Shown here: positions 46,830 through 60,900 of the stretch, piece after piece
Position numbering within the stretch: position 1 is the first letter of the stretch
Layout of the letters: every line of letters starts with the position of its first letter
NCBI RefSeq assembly: GCF_030463535.1
Contig: NC_132899.1
Span: forward strand, 19,677,490-19,741,489
DNA length: 64,000 nucleotides
Direction: 5' to 3'
From: Salminus brasiliensis
Lineage: Eukaryota; Chordata; Actinopteri; Characiformes; Bryconidae
Program-made: the position numbers and the translations under genes
Notes under the pieces: model-generated
Told to the model about the DNA's origin: nothing
Seen by the model: the letters and a program-made list of their open reading frames with translations, nothing else
The model's database searches: none

Positions 46830-48180
46830 AGCAATGAATTTGCAACCCACTGATTTTATGCATCCCATTAAATTTATGCTTCTAAAGTGCGTTTGTATGA
46901 AGATAAATAAGTAAATGGCTAGAAGCTCCATGAGTGTGAAGGCTGTATTAAGGATCAGTCTTTACATTTAAAATTGAGGCTGATTGTACTTACCCGTGTT
47001 AATTCTCTTTCTGTAAATGTTGGTAAAAACCATGGTTTATTCTTTGCCCACTGTTAAAGCCGTTGGGTACAAATTAGGCAAATACTACTACAGCACATAA
47101 GAGCTCAGCATTACAAATGTTAGAATAATCGGTGTACAGGAATTAAACTATGAGGGGTGAACTATTTTACATAATGATCAGGCAAGAGCACTTCTCCTAA
47201 TGACCAGCAGATGGCTCCATTAACTCCATACTGAGGATTCAGACAGGGATACAATGGAAACTTACATGAGCATCAGTACATCTCTGATCTCACTGAACTG
47301 AGCTTAAAAGTATATTTTGATCATTGTTCCATAATCCTTATCCATGATACCACGTTCAGCTATTTAGAATAGTATATTTAAGTTGCCTAGTGCCTAGTAA
47401 ATATTTTTAAAAAGTCCAAGAGAGTGCATTAAAAATCAGGGATTTGTTTATTAATTGAACATGAACGTTTTAAATGCAAAGAAGAGCTGCAACCAGCAAC
47501 GGGAAGAGAAATACAGGATTTTGCTGAATTTGTAAGCAAAGGTAAACATTCAAATTTAAGCAAATGTGTTATCATGTTAGCCTTAGTAAACAGTCATAAA
47601 AAAAAATCTGTAATTACAAAATAGTGCAAAAAGGAAGGGTAGTCAGCAGTGGACTCTGGATTTTGGAGCCTGCATTGTAGAAAAATAGTAAAAAAAAAGT
47701 AAAGGCTAATACAAATGTTTATGTATTTATGAATTATTATATTGTCGCTGTATCACCATGCCACCTATTTTGACAAATAATCTGGCAGAATCTGACCGTG
47801 TTATGATTAAATGTAATAACAAAGTATACAATTTAATAGGAAATACATACAAAAATGTCTTGGAATAAAATATTTTCCATTTAAGGTTAAGATGTTTTTT
47901 GTTTCTTCTCCTGTAAAGTTGCTATTTGTGTTGCTATTGTTTTTGAATGACAGCAACGCTACATATTTTTCTGAGCAGAATTAGTAAAGTCAATTTCATA
48001 TAATCCCCTAAAACATTTTTAATCAGATGAGAACAAAATTTGGATGACAGTTTTACCTGTAGTTTGCCCTGTAGTTACACTTTCATACAGCAGGTGTCAT
48101 TATAGGGACGGTTTTGTTCATTGTACCAACCATAACATAGTTCTTCAGGAACCAGATCACCCAGCATAGTATGTCTTCAG
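46830..48180. other. Spacer between convergent psme3 and skap1
   Basis: No exon is visible. 47890-48010 carries the dispersed repeat phrase TTCTCCTGTAAAGTTGCTAT. The rest is AT-rich and featureless. It may include alternative 3'UTR sequence of either gene. Confidence 0.4.
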
Positions 48181-48186
48181 TTTATT
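48181..48186 (-). terminator. skap1: skap1 polyadenylation signal
   Basis: TTTATT on + reads AATAAA on minus, 155 bases beyond the skap1 stop codon. Confidence 0.5.
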
Positions 48187-48341
48187 GCAGGTTCCACATG
48201 TAGCACAAACTATATTGTAAACTCTATTGGTTTGGAGAACACACAGCACAGTACATCGATCTGTGGTGAATTGGGTGTGAGGGCAGGTGTCTGTCAGACA
48301 ACTATACGGTACATTTCTGTGGTAGTAGAAGATGTTGAGGC

Positions 48342-51300
48342 TTAAAGAATGTATGCAGGGTGTAAGAATTCTTTGGGAACAATGCCAATGGTGCCATCCA
48401 GCTCCCCTACCCACCAGCCATGGATGTTATACTCCTAAAAAACATAAAAAGACATACAAAGACAGTCAGTGACTGACTATTAGAAAAACAGTGGAGAAAA
48501 AAGAATGATATAAAGTTATATATCAAATATTGAATCTGACAGTTGCCCTTTACATTGTGTCTCAAATGCTATTATGAATGAACCAATAGAAATGACTCGG
48601 AATTAAACCCTTTAAACTGACTGTTACTAGATGTTAAGAAGGGTTTTTGCCTCTGGGTTTTGGTAAAGTTGCCATTTTTAGGATATGTGGCATTTATGCA
48701 ACATTGACTAATATACTATATAAAGACATTTATTTTTATATACAGCTAAATATACTGTACATATATACAGTATATCACTGCTATTGAATTAAAAATGTAT
48801 CTCCATTTTCAGTTTTCTCCATGGTTTGTGCTCTGTAGCTGCTCTGTACACTGTGTAAATAATTTTGGATGAACAGACCAATAAAATGCTCTAAATTACT
48901 TTTTTTTTACAATGACTTCTATTGAAAGTGCAGAACAGTTTTGCCTTCTCCTGTAAATTCACCAATTTGGAGATACATGTTTTTTCTTAGACAGTGACAA
49001 TGTATAGTTTAAAGATATGAGCAGTGGAGACAGACATACAGATGATTAGAGGAATAGATGATATCAACCACAATTCCACAATGGTAATCTAAAAAAAATA
49101 ACTGTAAAGGAAATGAGCAATAAAAAGTGCAGCAAATGCATAACTTGCGATTATAACAGTAAGATAAATCCATGGATCAGCACAGCATTGCTTGGTTTGA
49201 TGATGCATAGGTCATTAAATCACTAGGATGATAAAAATACAACATATCAACATCATGTCAAAAACATAAGACATGGCAAATGGACAAATAAAAAAAGGTC
49301 CAATAGAACATGAAAATAAATCCATAACAGTGACATATATTAAAAAGAACTGAAGAACTTTTGTCCTTCATCTCCTATGCAGTCACAGCATCACAGAGAG
49401 CAGGTACTGCTGGTATTTCTTCTATACTGCATTCAATACAGAGCTAAGACCAACAAAACACTGAGTGAAACGTAAGATCTGAGCATTACGGCAGCACACA
49501 TTCCCAGTAACACTGTTGCTCAGTTTGACTGAAGACATACTGTATGTGGTGACATATATATAATAAATTGATAAATTGACTCTTTATAACTATGCTTGAC
49601 TTCAACACTTTAAACTGTGTGTGTACCATTATACATATTTTTGTTACTTTGAATGTAGTGGAAAATATAACATTCTGATTCCAGGGAACACAACCTCTCC
49701 TCAACAAATTATCATGGAGATGTAGGTATTTTGCATCAGTGTATTAATGGCGGTATTAATGACAAGTGGAAGCAGGAATACAGGTATGGAGATTTTAAAA
49801 TAGCACTTCAAGCACTTCTGTTGGATGGCCTTGACACCTCCCCTGGAGCAGGTTCTGATCAAAGCAGACCTGTTCCCTAATTAGTTTTGGCTTGAAAGTC
49901 CTCATTACTCCAGCTAGGCAATCTCCGTTGGCTCCAGTTATCAATCAGACAGCAGCTGGGCGATGGCCCTGGCACTTACGAGCAACTAGTAGAGAGAGCC
50001 CCAGACCTGGCCTTTGACAAATGGACACAGGGCAGAGTGGTATTATCAACGAGACTGCCAGAGAATGCCGAGATGGAGCGATGGCGAGAGGCTGAAGTGT
50101 TCAAAGTACGTTAGTATTCCACAAGCACACACAAGTGCATTTAGATGTGATGAACCTGTCATCCATCCTGTGCCTGCAGAAGAAGAGAGTGGGAACTAAT
50201 TACCTTCTCCTCACACACAGCGCTGCAAGCCTAATGTAGTCTTCAGCCCATGCAGACGAGCTGCTCTAATGATGCAATGAGGAATGAATTCCAGGCGGGG
50301 GAAGAATGGAATGGGGCCGCCAGCATCCACACTGCCATTACACATCAGACTTCTATGAACTTGAACTGTGGTCTCATTACAGAGCCACCATCTATTGTTG
50401 ACTGAATGAAAAAAGTCTCCTCAATGTTCTTGGTTTGGATGTACAGTTCTAGAAAATGCCTTTGACTGTTGTCAACTGTTGTACCGAACCCTTATCAAGT
50501 GTGGAGGTGTCTGAAGCCTTTAAAAGGGGCTCAGTGAGCTGTCGTGTGGCACAGACATCAGGGCATTGGACTGAGCAGTCGATTCTTAGTTCAAGCCCTG
50601 GTGATGCCATTGCCATCCATAGCCAGGAGCTCCAGACAGCATAACAGCCCTCCTTCTCCCCCATCACTCAGCGCCAAGCTAGCCAGTTTGGGCATCTGTT
50701 AGCTGACATTACAGGATTAGCAAATAGCTTTAGTTTAAGTGAGTCCAGCTATCCAATGATGTTGCGTTTCAGGTTTGAAAATATGTGGTTGGCCGCCTTC
50801 CCAGGACTGGTAGCATTATGTGATCGTTTGCCCCAAAGTGTGGGTGGGATAAATTGGGAAGAAGATTTTGGGGAAAAATCAACCAACATTTCAGCGACTG
50901 CAAATAAATAGCTCCTTAAAGCACCATCAGTTGAAAGGTTCTGTAAGGAACCAAAAATGGTTCTTCTTGGCTTTTTCCAAAGTACACTTTTTAGCAGCAC
51001 TCAAAAGAACGAATGTAATCAAGTTGATTTATCCTCATCCTTCAACCAATATGCCTCTCAAACCTAAACCAGGTCTAAATGACAAAGCACATTGATCTTC
51101 TGCTCTTCAAGTCAACCATTAAAAAAGGAACAACAGACTCAAACTGATGTGACACACATCACATTCCCATGACAGCTGTCCCTTCTCAGTCACCCTGTTC
51201 CTAATTCTTTGTTTAGTCAGCCTCTTCCGTTTTTCTCTCATCTGCTCAAAATGCACATTTAATTACCACACACATCTAAGATTCAGAGGTTCTAGTAAGA

Positions 51301-53784
51301 AAGACAGAGAGTGTGTGTGTGTGTGTTGGGGGGGGGGGGGGGGGTATAATGAGATGGGCCCAACTTAAGGCAGTAATTGGTATTTCTTGATCCTGGGCTT
51401 TATTTGCATTTTTAGTCACCCTGTAAAGGACAGGCTTTACACACGCATTTCTGGACAAGCTGAGAAATACAGAACTAGCATCTGAAGTGTTTTTATACAA
51501 ATTTGCAACATAATGATTTTAAAGCTGATATTCTAAGGTAAAATGCTTATTATTTTTTATATTTTCTACATTTTTAAATTACAACTGACCAAATTTAAAT
51601 GAACTCTAATACACTTTTTAAGGGGCATTATTAGATACTAGGTTAAATAGACAGAGATCACAATAAAAAATCTGGAAATGCATGTTTCAGAAATTTGAAC
51701 AAAAACTTGTAAGTTATGACATTCTGCACTAATAACGCAAATTTAAGCAAAGTCCATGTAGCTTGAGTGCACAGTGTCATCAAAGCAAATGTGGTGCATA
51801 ACAAATACTGACCAATTCTGAAAAGATTCTTGATAGCACTCAAATTGATGTCCTGGGAATGTAATTTGTAATGAAACGATTTGTATTTCATTACAAAAGA
51901 ATGCTAAATTAAAGCATTTTCACAGATTGTCTTAGACTTTTGTGTTCCACTGGTACTGGATTGATCCCAATGGGGACATTTTGGTGCAACTGCAGCAGAA
52001 GAAAATAGAGCTTAATTACACAAACTGCACACTTACAAACAGCGTATTAACCTGAACACTACTTTGGACGTATTAATCAGTAATTAATCTTAAGAAGTAC
52101 TATTAATTAACTATAGTTTTAAAAGGATGGATTAACCTCCCGTCTGTAAAGTTACAAAGTAGGTTTTTTTTACAAAGCGTTTTTGCAAGTGTTTGCCAAT
52201 AATGTTGTGTCTAATAATGTTACTGCTATTTAACATCCAATAAAAATCAAAAAGAGATGATGAATGTAAGTTAAGGATCATTACTGTATCTCTCCTGGCC
52301 TCTCCTGTCAGTGGATGGAGGAGTACAGGTGTGTTTCACTTGGTTTTGAGTGTGTGTGTGTGTGTGTGTGTGTTTGTATAGATGCTGGTGGAGGCTGTAA
52401 AGTGACAGTGTGTGTCGCTAAGGCTGAGCTGTGTGACTGAAACTGCGCAGCGTTGCCGCTGACCTCCGTATGACTCCTCTTTTGGAGACGGGTGGGGTTG
52501 GCACAGAGCGAGACTGAGAGTGTGTGTTGCCATGACAACACCTGCAGTCTGCAGCATGCCACTGATATCATTTATTTCTCACTCAGGGGGGCTGGCTAGC
52601 GCTGGTATTCAAATGGGTCCATCAGTCTGGAGCGGCCGGGGGACAGACTGGCAGCTAATGATGCCTTCAGAAAAGGAGCGGCTTAACTGGAGAATGTCAT
52701 ATGGCACATGACAGGGTGAGGAGTGGCTCGTGTCTACAAGAAAAGGCAGCAGCGGTGATGCCAGGCAACCAAATGCTGACACTGCCAGCTCCTCACTGTC
52801 TTTCTCTTTTATTTGCTAAAACCACATTCTGTATTTATGTGTCTTCCGCCAGTGACATGTTGGTTGGCTATGTGACCATTTTCCAACCTCTGGTAATCCC
52901 TTTTAATTAATTTGTTACTGTGATTTTAGGACTGATACATGTAAATGAGCCCTGACCTGTTTGGATGCCCTGTATTGTGCCACATTAGAAAAGCAGTTCA
53001 GCCTACAACACTCCTTACAACTTCAGGGTGAATGGATGGAGTTACACTGCTGTAAGCTGAAGAGGCAGAAATTGGGAAGTGTGGCAGGTTTGTTTTTGTG
53101 ACATCACAAGAACTAATTTAATAAATTTTAATAAAATGTTTAAATAATTTTTTATTTTATACTTTATAATAAATGTAAAATCTGAAACAAATGTTTTTCA
53201 TAACTGTTCTTTTGAGCGATACCACAGAATAACTGCTACTGGCTCATTAAGAACTGTAGAGAACCTTTCAATAGAGCGTAAGGAGCTCTGTAAGGGTGAA
53301 GAGACTTTTTCACATTTACAGAATTTCGCCATATTGTAAGGGTGCTATAGCTATGACTCTAAGTCAAGAACTATTTAGGAACCATTATTTTTGAGAGTGT
53401 ACCATGCCCTCTACCCCCTTATAGCTATTTAATATAGCCATCCTCCTCATGTCTTTTTCTCTCGCTTTCACTCCTGTCCTCTTACTTCCCCTACAAGTCT
53501 CAAACTCCTCATGCCCAACATGTTACTTCCTTTCGCTCATGTTTTAATCATTTACCTCATTCGCCGTCTCCCTCTTTTTCATCCTGCCTATTTTTTTCGC
53601 TGTTGCTCACAGCAATATACACACATACACACACACACATACACACACACCCCTTCTGTGAAGGCAGGAGAGACGCTAATAAGAATGAGGCATGAGGCCT
53701 GTGCCGCAGGCCACCAGCTGACTGAGGTAGGCCTTGGGAGTGATGGAGCGCAGGAAGTCTCTCATTGCCCCGCCACTGAACCCG

Positions 53785-53825
<41 letters not shown>

Positions 53826-54932
53826 CCTCCAGCCCTCCCTCTCCTTTCTCTCTCACTGTCATGCGCTGGAGTGTATCAGCAGTACACACACACACACACA
53901 CCCTGCTGCTGCTGCTGCTCCTGCTGCTGAGCATCTCTAGCTATCACTACAAAGGATCACAAACAACTACACCATGTTATTCTTCAGAAGGGGAAAATAT
54001 GAATACACAGCGGCAGCATCTGTAACTGTTTCTAAAGACATCCATCACATGATTACACCCTGATCAATGCAACCAGTAATCAATGCAAGTTGTTTATGCT
54101 CAGTTTCAATTACCTAGTGGACTGCTATCCTTTAGCAAATTAACGTTATGTGTGTAGACGCCGTTTCAGCTGATAAGAAAGCAGCGCAAGATGAGGTCTG
54201 ATAGGAAACAAGCAAACGAATAATGCATCTTCAAGACACAGCCCCCCATGCTCTTGATGATCCGTCACAATGGTGGCTATTCGGCCAGGGAGAGTGTGAG
54301 ATGATGACCAAAAATGTGGAAGAGCAAATAAACTAGCTGCCGGTGTAAAAGTACGCTGGGGGATTACTGATGGCTCTTTAACTTAATAGGCATTTAAAGT
54401 GGATTGTGTATGCTGCTGAGTGCCTGTAATGATGGCTGTTTACGTGGCCTCTCATTTATAATAATTAGGCAGAGCAGGAGGGGGCGGTCGCCGTGCAGTT
54501 CTGGACTATTGGCTTAGGCTGAATAATGACCTACTGTAGTTGACCGGGAGATGACCGCTGCCTTCTGCATGACCCCAGAACCCCAGACTCACCCCCCCTG
54601 CTGATGCTGCTGGTAAATAGAATGCCCAATGCGTCCATATAGCGCCTTGGTGTCTATTGCAATAATGAAGGCAGGTCTTCTGATGTGTGTGTATGTGAGA
54701 AAGAGAGAGAGGCGTGCAAGAGAGAGCAAGAAAGAACAAGAGGTGGGTGTGAAGACAACTGAGGTCTTAAAGGCTGCCCTCTGTCAGTCTCCCTTTGCTT
54801 TTCCTTCCCTTTTATTACACCCTTTTCCTTTTCTTCAGGCATTTTGCGGCAGAGTGACCCCCTGGGTACTAGGGCAACGAGGGCCTTCATTTGTCTGAGA
54901 GTTGTGAGGATGTGACCCACTTGGGAAGAGAA

Positions 54933-54967
<35 letters not shown>

Positions 54968-57938
54968 TCCATGAGAACTGACCACTCACACACAAATATG
55001 TCATATATGGGTTGGCCATATCTAAAAATGAAGCTGTATAGTGAGACTCACAAGCCTACACTCTTAAAAAGAGATTCCTAAATGGTCGGGGCTTGAATGT
55101 ATGGTACTACAAAACTTTAGAAAATTGAAAAAGAACCTTTACATTCTAGGGGGAAGTTCTGTAATTCTTAACACAATAAACATTTATAAAACCATCTCCT
55201 TAAAGGTTTCTGTGGGAATCCAAAAGTGGTTATTCTATGGCTTTACTCCAAATAGCCTTTTGGTACCTTTATTTTCAGGAGCGTAATTCATCAACATGTA
55301 TGCTTTGTATGTTAACCAGCCATTCAAAAGCTGTTTGATTTGCTTTGATTTGTTTATCCTCTTCACAAAATAACACAGGCCACAAAATTCAAGTTAAAAT
55401 AGATGTACTAAAACCTGTCAGTTTTTTCATCACAAATCAGCTGATATTTATTTTAAAAACAGGAAGAAATTGATCCCATGAGCCTCTTAAAAAAACTGAA
55501 AAACCTTCAGTGGTCAGCCAGAAGGTGTCACTAGTGTCCACACTCTTGCCAACCAAGTTGGCTTGTTTTGGGCAGCTGCTTAAATGGGTTTGGCTTGTGT
55601 CTAGACCAGTGTCCAGCCCACTTTTACGACTGAGGGAGCAGCGCATGTTCCAAAAGGCTGTGGAGGACTGAAAGAGAGTGCTGTTAGTGGGCCTGCATGT
55701 TAAAAGGATCCCAGAAAAGTTTGGCCCATGTCTTTAGAGCCGTAAATCTCTCCGCTTTCTCATTGCAGCTTTTTTTTTTTTTTACGGGAATTCCACTGGG
55801 AATTCAGGCATGTGTTGAGTCTGACCTATGGAGTCATGTACTTTGAATTCAGGGACATAAATTAGCATCCAGGAATGCAGGAGTATTGGACTGTGGAAGA
55901 AAGAACGTGGTTAAAAGGCAATGTCCGGGGGGCCCTCCTGAGCTCTGTAACTGAAAACTGGACCCTCTTCCACACATCCCCAAATGACCTTCATTTTAGT
56001 GCACTCTTAAACATAAAATGGCTCTTGTATGGGGCATGTTTGGTTCTAAGAAAAAAAACTCTTATTGCTACAGAACCTTTACACCATGTGTTATACATTA
56101 TATAAAGGTTCTGTATGTTGTCTTAGTTCTTTAAAGTATAAAAGGGTTTGCACCTGCATGTGATTTTCTATTCACTCAAAGGCTCTGTAGGAAATTATAA
56201 ATGGTTCTCCAGTGGCATCGTTCCAAATAACCCTTTATCACACCTTTAATTTTATGAGTGCTAATGTGATATTTTGTGTAAAAATGTTGATATTGATATT
56301 TCCGCTAAGACCAAGTCATAAAGAAACCTAGTGATGAGGATATGATACAACAAGTCATTTTTTTTTCTTTTTAATCAGGAATCAAACCACCATTAGGCTT
56401 CATAATCACCTCCAACCACACTAGGACAAATAAAAAGAGCATGTGTGGATTACAAAAGCGAGCGTGATGTGATTAGTGTGGGGAGAAAAACAGCCCCAAA
56501 CATCCTGCTCTGCTGCCATCAGTGGCTCCCCTGCACTGAGGATTGAGGAGGCTGTGTAACGCTGCCAGATGGATGTTGGTATTATCCACTATTTCATGTT
56601 GGAGTGCAGAAGCAGCGAGGCAGCGCCGCAGAGCAGGGAGCTCAGGGGCTCTCACTGCAGAGCAGAGAGCGGAGGCTGCGCAAAATTAACTCCTCTGAAT
56701 TAATCAGGGCAAGATTGAAAATGAAGCTGGGCTGCAGATGAGTGAGCAGGCCCGCCGGCTTTATTTATTTTACCCCCCGCTGCCTCGCACTGCTCATATT
56801 CTTTACAACACCAAAGTGCTGAGATAGAAACCTACGCTTAAACAAAGTCCTGATATCACCACGTGTCCCACAAACACACACATACAGAGCAGAGAGAAAG
56901 CGAGAGAAGACAGGAGAACTGATGGATTCCAACTGTCCCACTGGTAAACAAACACACACTTACACCACATACACATACACACACACACACACACAGGTAA
57001 AAATATACAATAGAGATTTACTGTAGGCTAATTAATCAGTGACAACCCTTTTACAACCTTTTAAACCTTCTGATCTTTCACTGGATGTTAATATAATAAG
57101 ATTTTATTCCATTTTATTTTTATGTTTTTTATTGGACCATCCATTGTTCAATTTTGAGACAAAATATGCCAAAAAGTCAAAAACAATTCGAATGGAGAAG
57201 GTTTTTGTGTGAATGAGAAGGTACACAGTCATATATACAAGCCTGGACACTCCAAGAGATGTTGGAAACATTTCTGTGGAGATTCTGGGTCATGCTGACA
57301 CTGTCATGCAATTCCTGCAGATTTTTCAGGAGCACGTTCCTGATGAGCCATATCCCAAAGCATTCCAGCAATGACTGATATTAATGGGCTGTAAGTGTAC
57401 CAAGAAAATGTTCATTACACTTTTACACCACCTCCACCAGCCTGGACTGCTGTATGTTCACTTTACACATATATCCATGTGATCTTGATCTTGATTAATA
57501 TTGAATATTTTATTGTGTTGTAATGCATGTTTGAGTTTATTTCAATGTTATATAGGGTTTTACAGGCAGAACTATACTATTTAAACAAATTTCATAGTGA
57601 CTGACTTTTACATATAACTGTATATCGCTGCTGTCAAATGAAACACATAGTCCTCCTAATTTCTTCCTCATTTGAACCCTGTAGCTGCTCTGTACACTGT
57701 GTAAATGACTTGGAATAAACTTCCATTCAATGTCTAGAGTTTTTTTTTTCTTTTGCTGTAAAGTCACTATTTTAATGTTTTTCATTGGACAGCAAATTTT
57801 TAAAGCATAATCCTTAACCTGATCTCAGTGACTTAAAAGGAATGGACTTGCCTTGGATTTTTGTTTTTGCTCAAACATGGATCATGAAGCTTTTATAAAA
57901 AATACCGTCTGTATTTGTCTGGAAAATGTATGAAAAAC

Positions 57939-57970
<32 letters not shown>

Positions 57971-60900
57971 ACTTCTGTATGCGCTTTATGTACTCATTCA
58001 GCATATGTATTTCTGTGAGCTGTGTTTATGTAGACTACTGTAAGTGATGGATCAATAATAGCTGCTGAGAAACCTTTATATAATCTGCATGCTCTGCTCA
58101 GCTGCAGGCCAGCGGACTCCATTGCTGTGACAGTCCTGTCTACCACTTTGATTTGCTACTTTTCAGCATTCAATCATAGCGCAGCTTTAAAAACCTGTTG
58201 GTTAGCACCATTGATTTAGCACTTTACACGTCTTTATCACCTTGTAATTATGCTCAGTGTTGACACAAATACACCAGGCCTCCCCTCCATGCCTCTGGCT
58301 AGCAAAATTTATGCGCTCTTATTTTATGACCACTGTTTTATGAGGGAGACTGTTAGAGGTAGGCTTGAGTTCTAGCCAGTGGCTCATATTTCATTTGGTG
58401 GGGTCAATGGTCCAGGGAAGCACCCGTAAAACAAAAGCACCGGCCCTATATTGTCTGAAATGATCCAAAGGAGCAAGCGTTCACATGGCGAAGAAATGCT
58501 TCAGTAATCATAATAATATAGCAGGCATTCAGATCTTCAGTAAAATAATTATTCCAATTATGGAGGAGGGATTGGAATTAAAGATAATATGTAATAAATC
58601 TATATAAATAAAAACGTCTGTAGAATGTCTGCAGGCAAACTACTGTGAACTACAACAGTTATAATGACAGCTTAAGTTATAAAATGAATAATACAATTGA
58701 TCTGTACAGGCTTTTACTAACAATTATAATGACCGGTAGTAGAAGGTAACTGCTAACCATATCAGGTGACATGATACCCCTAAACTATGCAAAAGTCTGA
58801 TCTGAGAAAAATGATATTTAAAGCATTTTTCTGTCAGGGCAGTAAGTGTTTATGTTGTGAATGTGTTAACTTAACCATCACCAGATCTCCTCTTGAGAAA
58901 GGCCAGTTTGTATGTGTATTATAATGAATCAATAATTCATTACAGTAGATTGTGGGACAATTATAGTATATAGGGTTTTACAGGCACAGCACACTTACTG
59001 TTCAGATAAATAGTTCATGGCTGCCAAAGGCATAAACACCATGTAAACATAAAATACACAAAATATTAACTGAGCTTAAAGATGAAAACATTTGAACAAC
59101 AATAACTAACTATACATTGGTAATTAGCAACTAAACAACGTTAAATTTACAGAAATATTTATTGTTGTCTTTCAGGTTCACTTCTTTTGGAAGTTACCAA
59201 ATGACACATCTGAATTATGTAAACCCAAAGCACCACTATTTTCAGTGAAGTTAGGTGTGTTATGATGATGAACCTAACTCTACAGTACTACATTGTACTA
59301 CATTGTTTAGTTAAGGATTATACTGACTTAGTTGGAAGTCTAAGGCAAAATTAAAGCACATTGATTTCCAGTTGGGTATCTATAAAAGACAGATAGCATG
59401 TGTGTATGCTGTTGAGGGTTCCTGCTTGTAAGACATGTGAGGTATAGATTTAAAAAGGAGGACAAGCTGGTGAATGCGGTAGCTGAAAGAGGCACTAAAT
59501 AAGCAGTTGAGCATGGCTGAACACTCGATTCTCTGTGATACAACCCTGGTAATGAATTAACAGCCCATTACTGAGAATCTTGCCATTGAGCTGTGTTCTC
59601 CAGTGACAACACACCCACACACACAGTGCCACAAAACATGTCAAAAGACAAGATGTAAAAGAGGCTGAATGTGCAGACTGCAAAGTGTTCAAGTTCCAGT
59701 ATCTTTGGATTAGGCATTGCTGTGTTCCCCAATCACATATGTAATCTTGTTTCAAACAGCTTTGTTAAGCACAATATTATAATAATGGGCCTAGGATAGC
59801 ACAAGCCTGTTACAAAATACCTAAGGAAGCCAAAAATACCAAAAAATATAAATGAAAAATATTAACATCATAAAGTTTAAGAGTCAAAGAATGAAACAGT
59901 GTTATGGCTTGGGGAATTCTGCTTGGTGTTGAATAAAACATAAAGTAAAACTCAGTCAACCTCAGAAATTAAATTCCTGATTCAAGAAATGGGGTGTTTT
60001 ATAATGGAGAGTTTACAATAATGGAAATGCAGAAAACCAGACACAGCCAAAATGATTATTTCTCAGGTCAGTTATGTAGCCAAAGACTGTTGAAAATGTT
60101 TATTAAGGAAAATGAGTGTAAAATGTGAGAAAATGTGAGAATGCAATTGGGAAGATTGGATGTCTACAGAGGATGTCAACAGATTAGACTTAACATGTAC
60201 GTTATTTAGTATTTGTGTGGACAGATGAAGAAAAAGTCCAGGGTAAATGAATATGCACCTGAATCATCAAACTGAGGGAAGAAAGCGAGATAGATATTGA
60301 CAGAGAGAGTGGGAGAGAACAGGCTTGGTTTGCATGTTTGTATGCTGTCGTCCACTAACCTTGCTTAGAATATAGATGACATCTCCTCTGCGAAATGCCA
60401 GCTCATCTGACCCTTCTGCTTCACAGTCCCACAGGCCTTGATAGTAATTGGCATAATCTGATGAGGGGTCTAATAAGGAAACACACACACACACAAATCC
60501 GCGTCCCTTTTAATATAGAGACATGGAAAGATCATGATTTGACTAAAGATACTTAAGCACTGTTGGAGTTGGATTAGTTTTGCCAGGGGAGTTTCTTTTA
60601 TTTAATTTGCAAGGAATTTAACTAGTCGATTTGTACAGGTTAAAGTCTGGGGAATTCCTACCATATATTTCTGGAAATTCTTGAATGGAAACATCAAAGC
60701 TCAGGTGCCCCCACCAGTGCTATTCTAAAAGCTCACCCCTAAATAACAATAACAAGATGTACACATGTCCAAGTTTAACATAAACTTAGCCCACCAGCAA
60801 AAGCCCTAGACAAAGCTGGCAAAATTATAAAACGTGACACAACTTTGTTAAAAAAATAGCGTTTTGATACTGAAGAGCAGCCCTCACTTCCAGACTCTAG

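Noticed and set aside
49979-50199. 61-residue frame in the skap1 intron as a missed exon
   Set aside because: No family similarity and no flanking splice sites in the right phase for skap1; + strand while skap1 is minus.
53511-53940. 125-139-residue open frames at 53.5-53.9 kb on both strands
   Set aside because: They run through CA, CT and CTG simple repeats and have low-complexity translations with no family resemblance.
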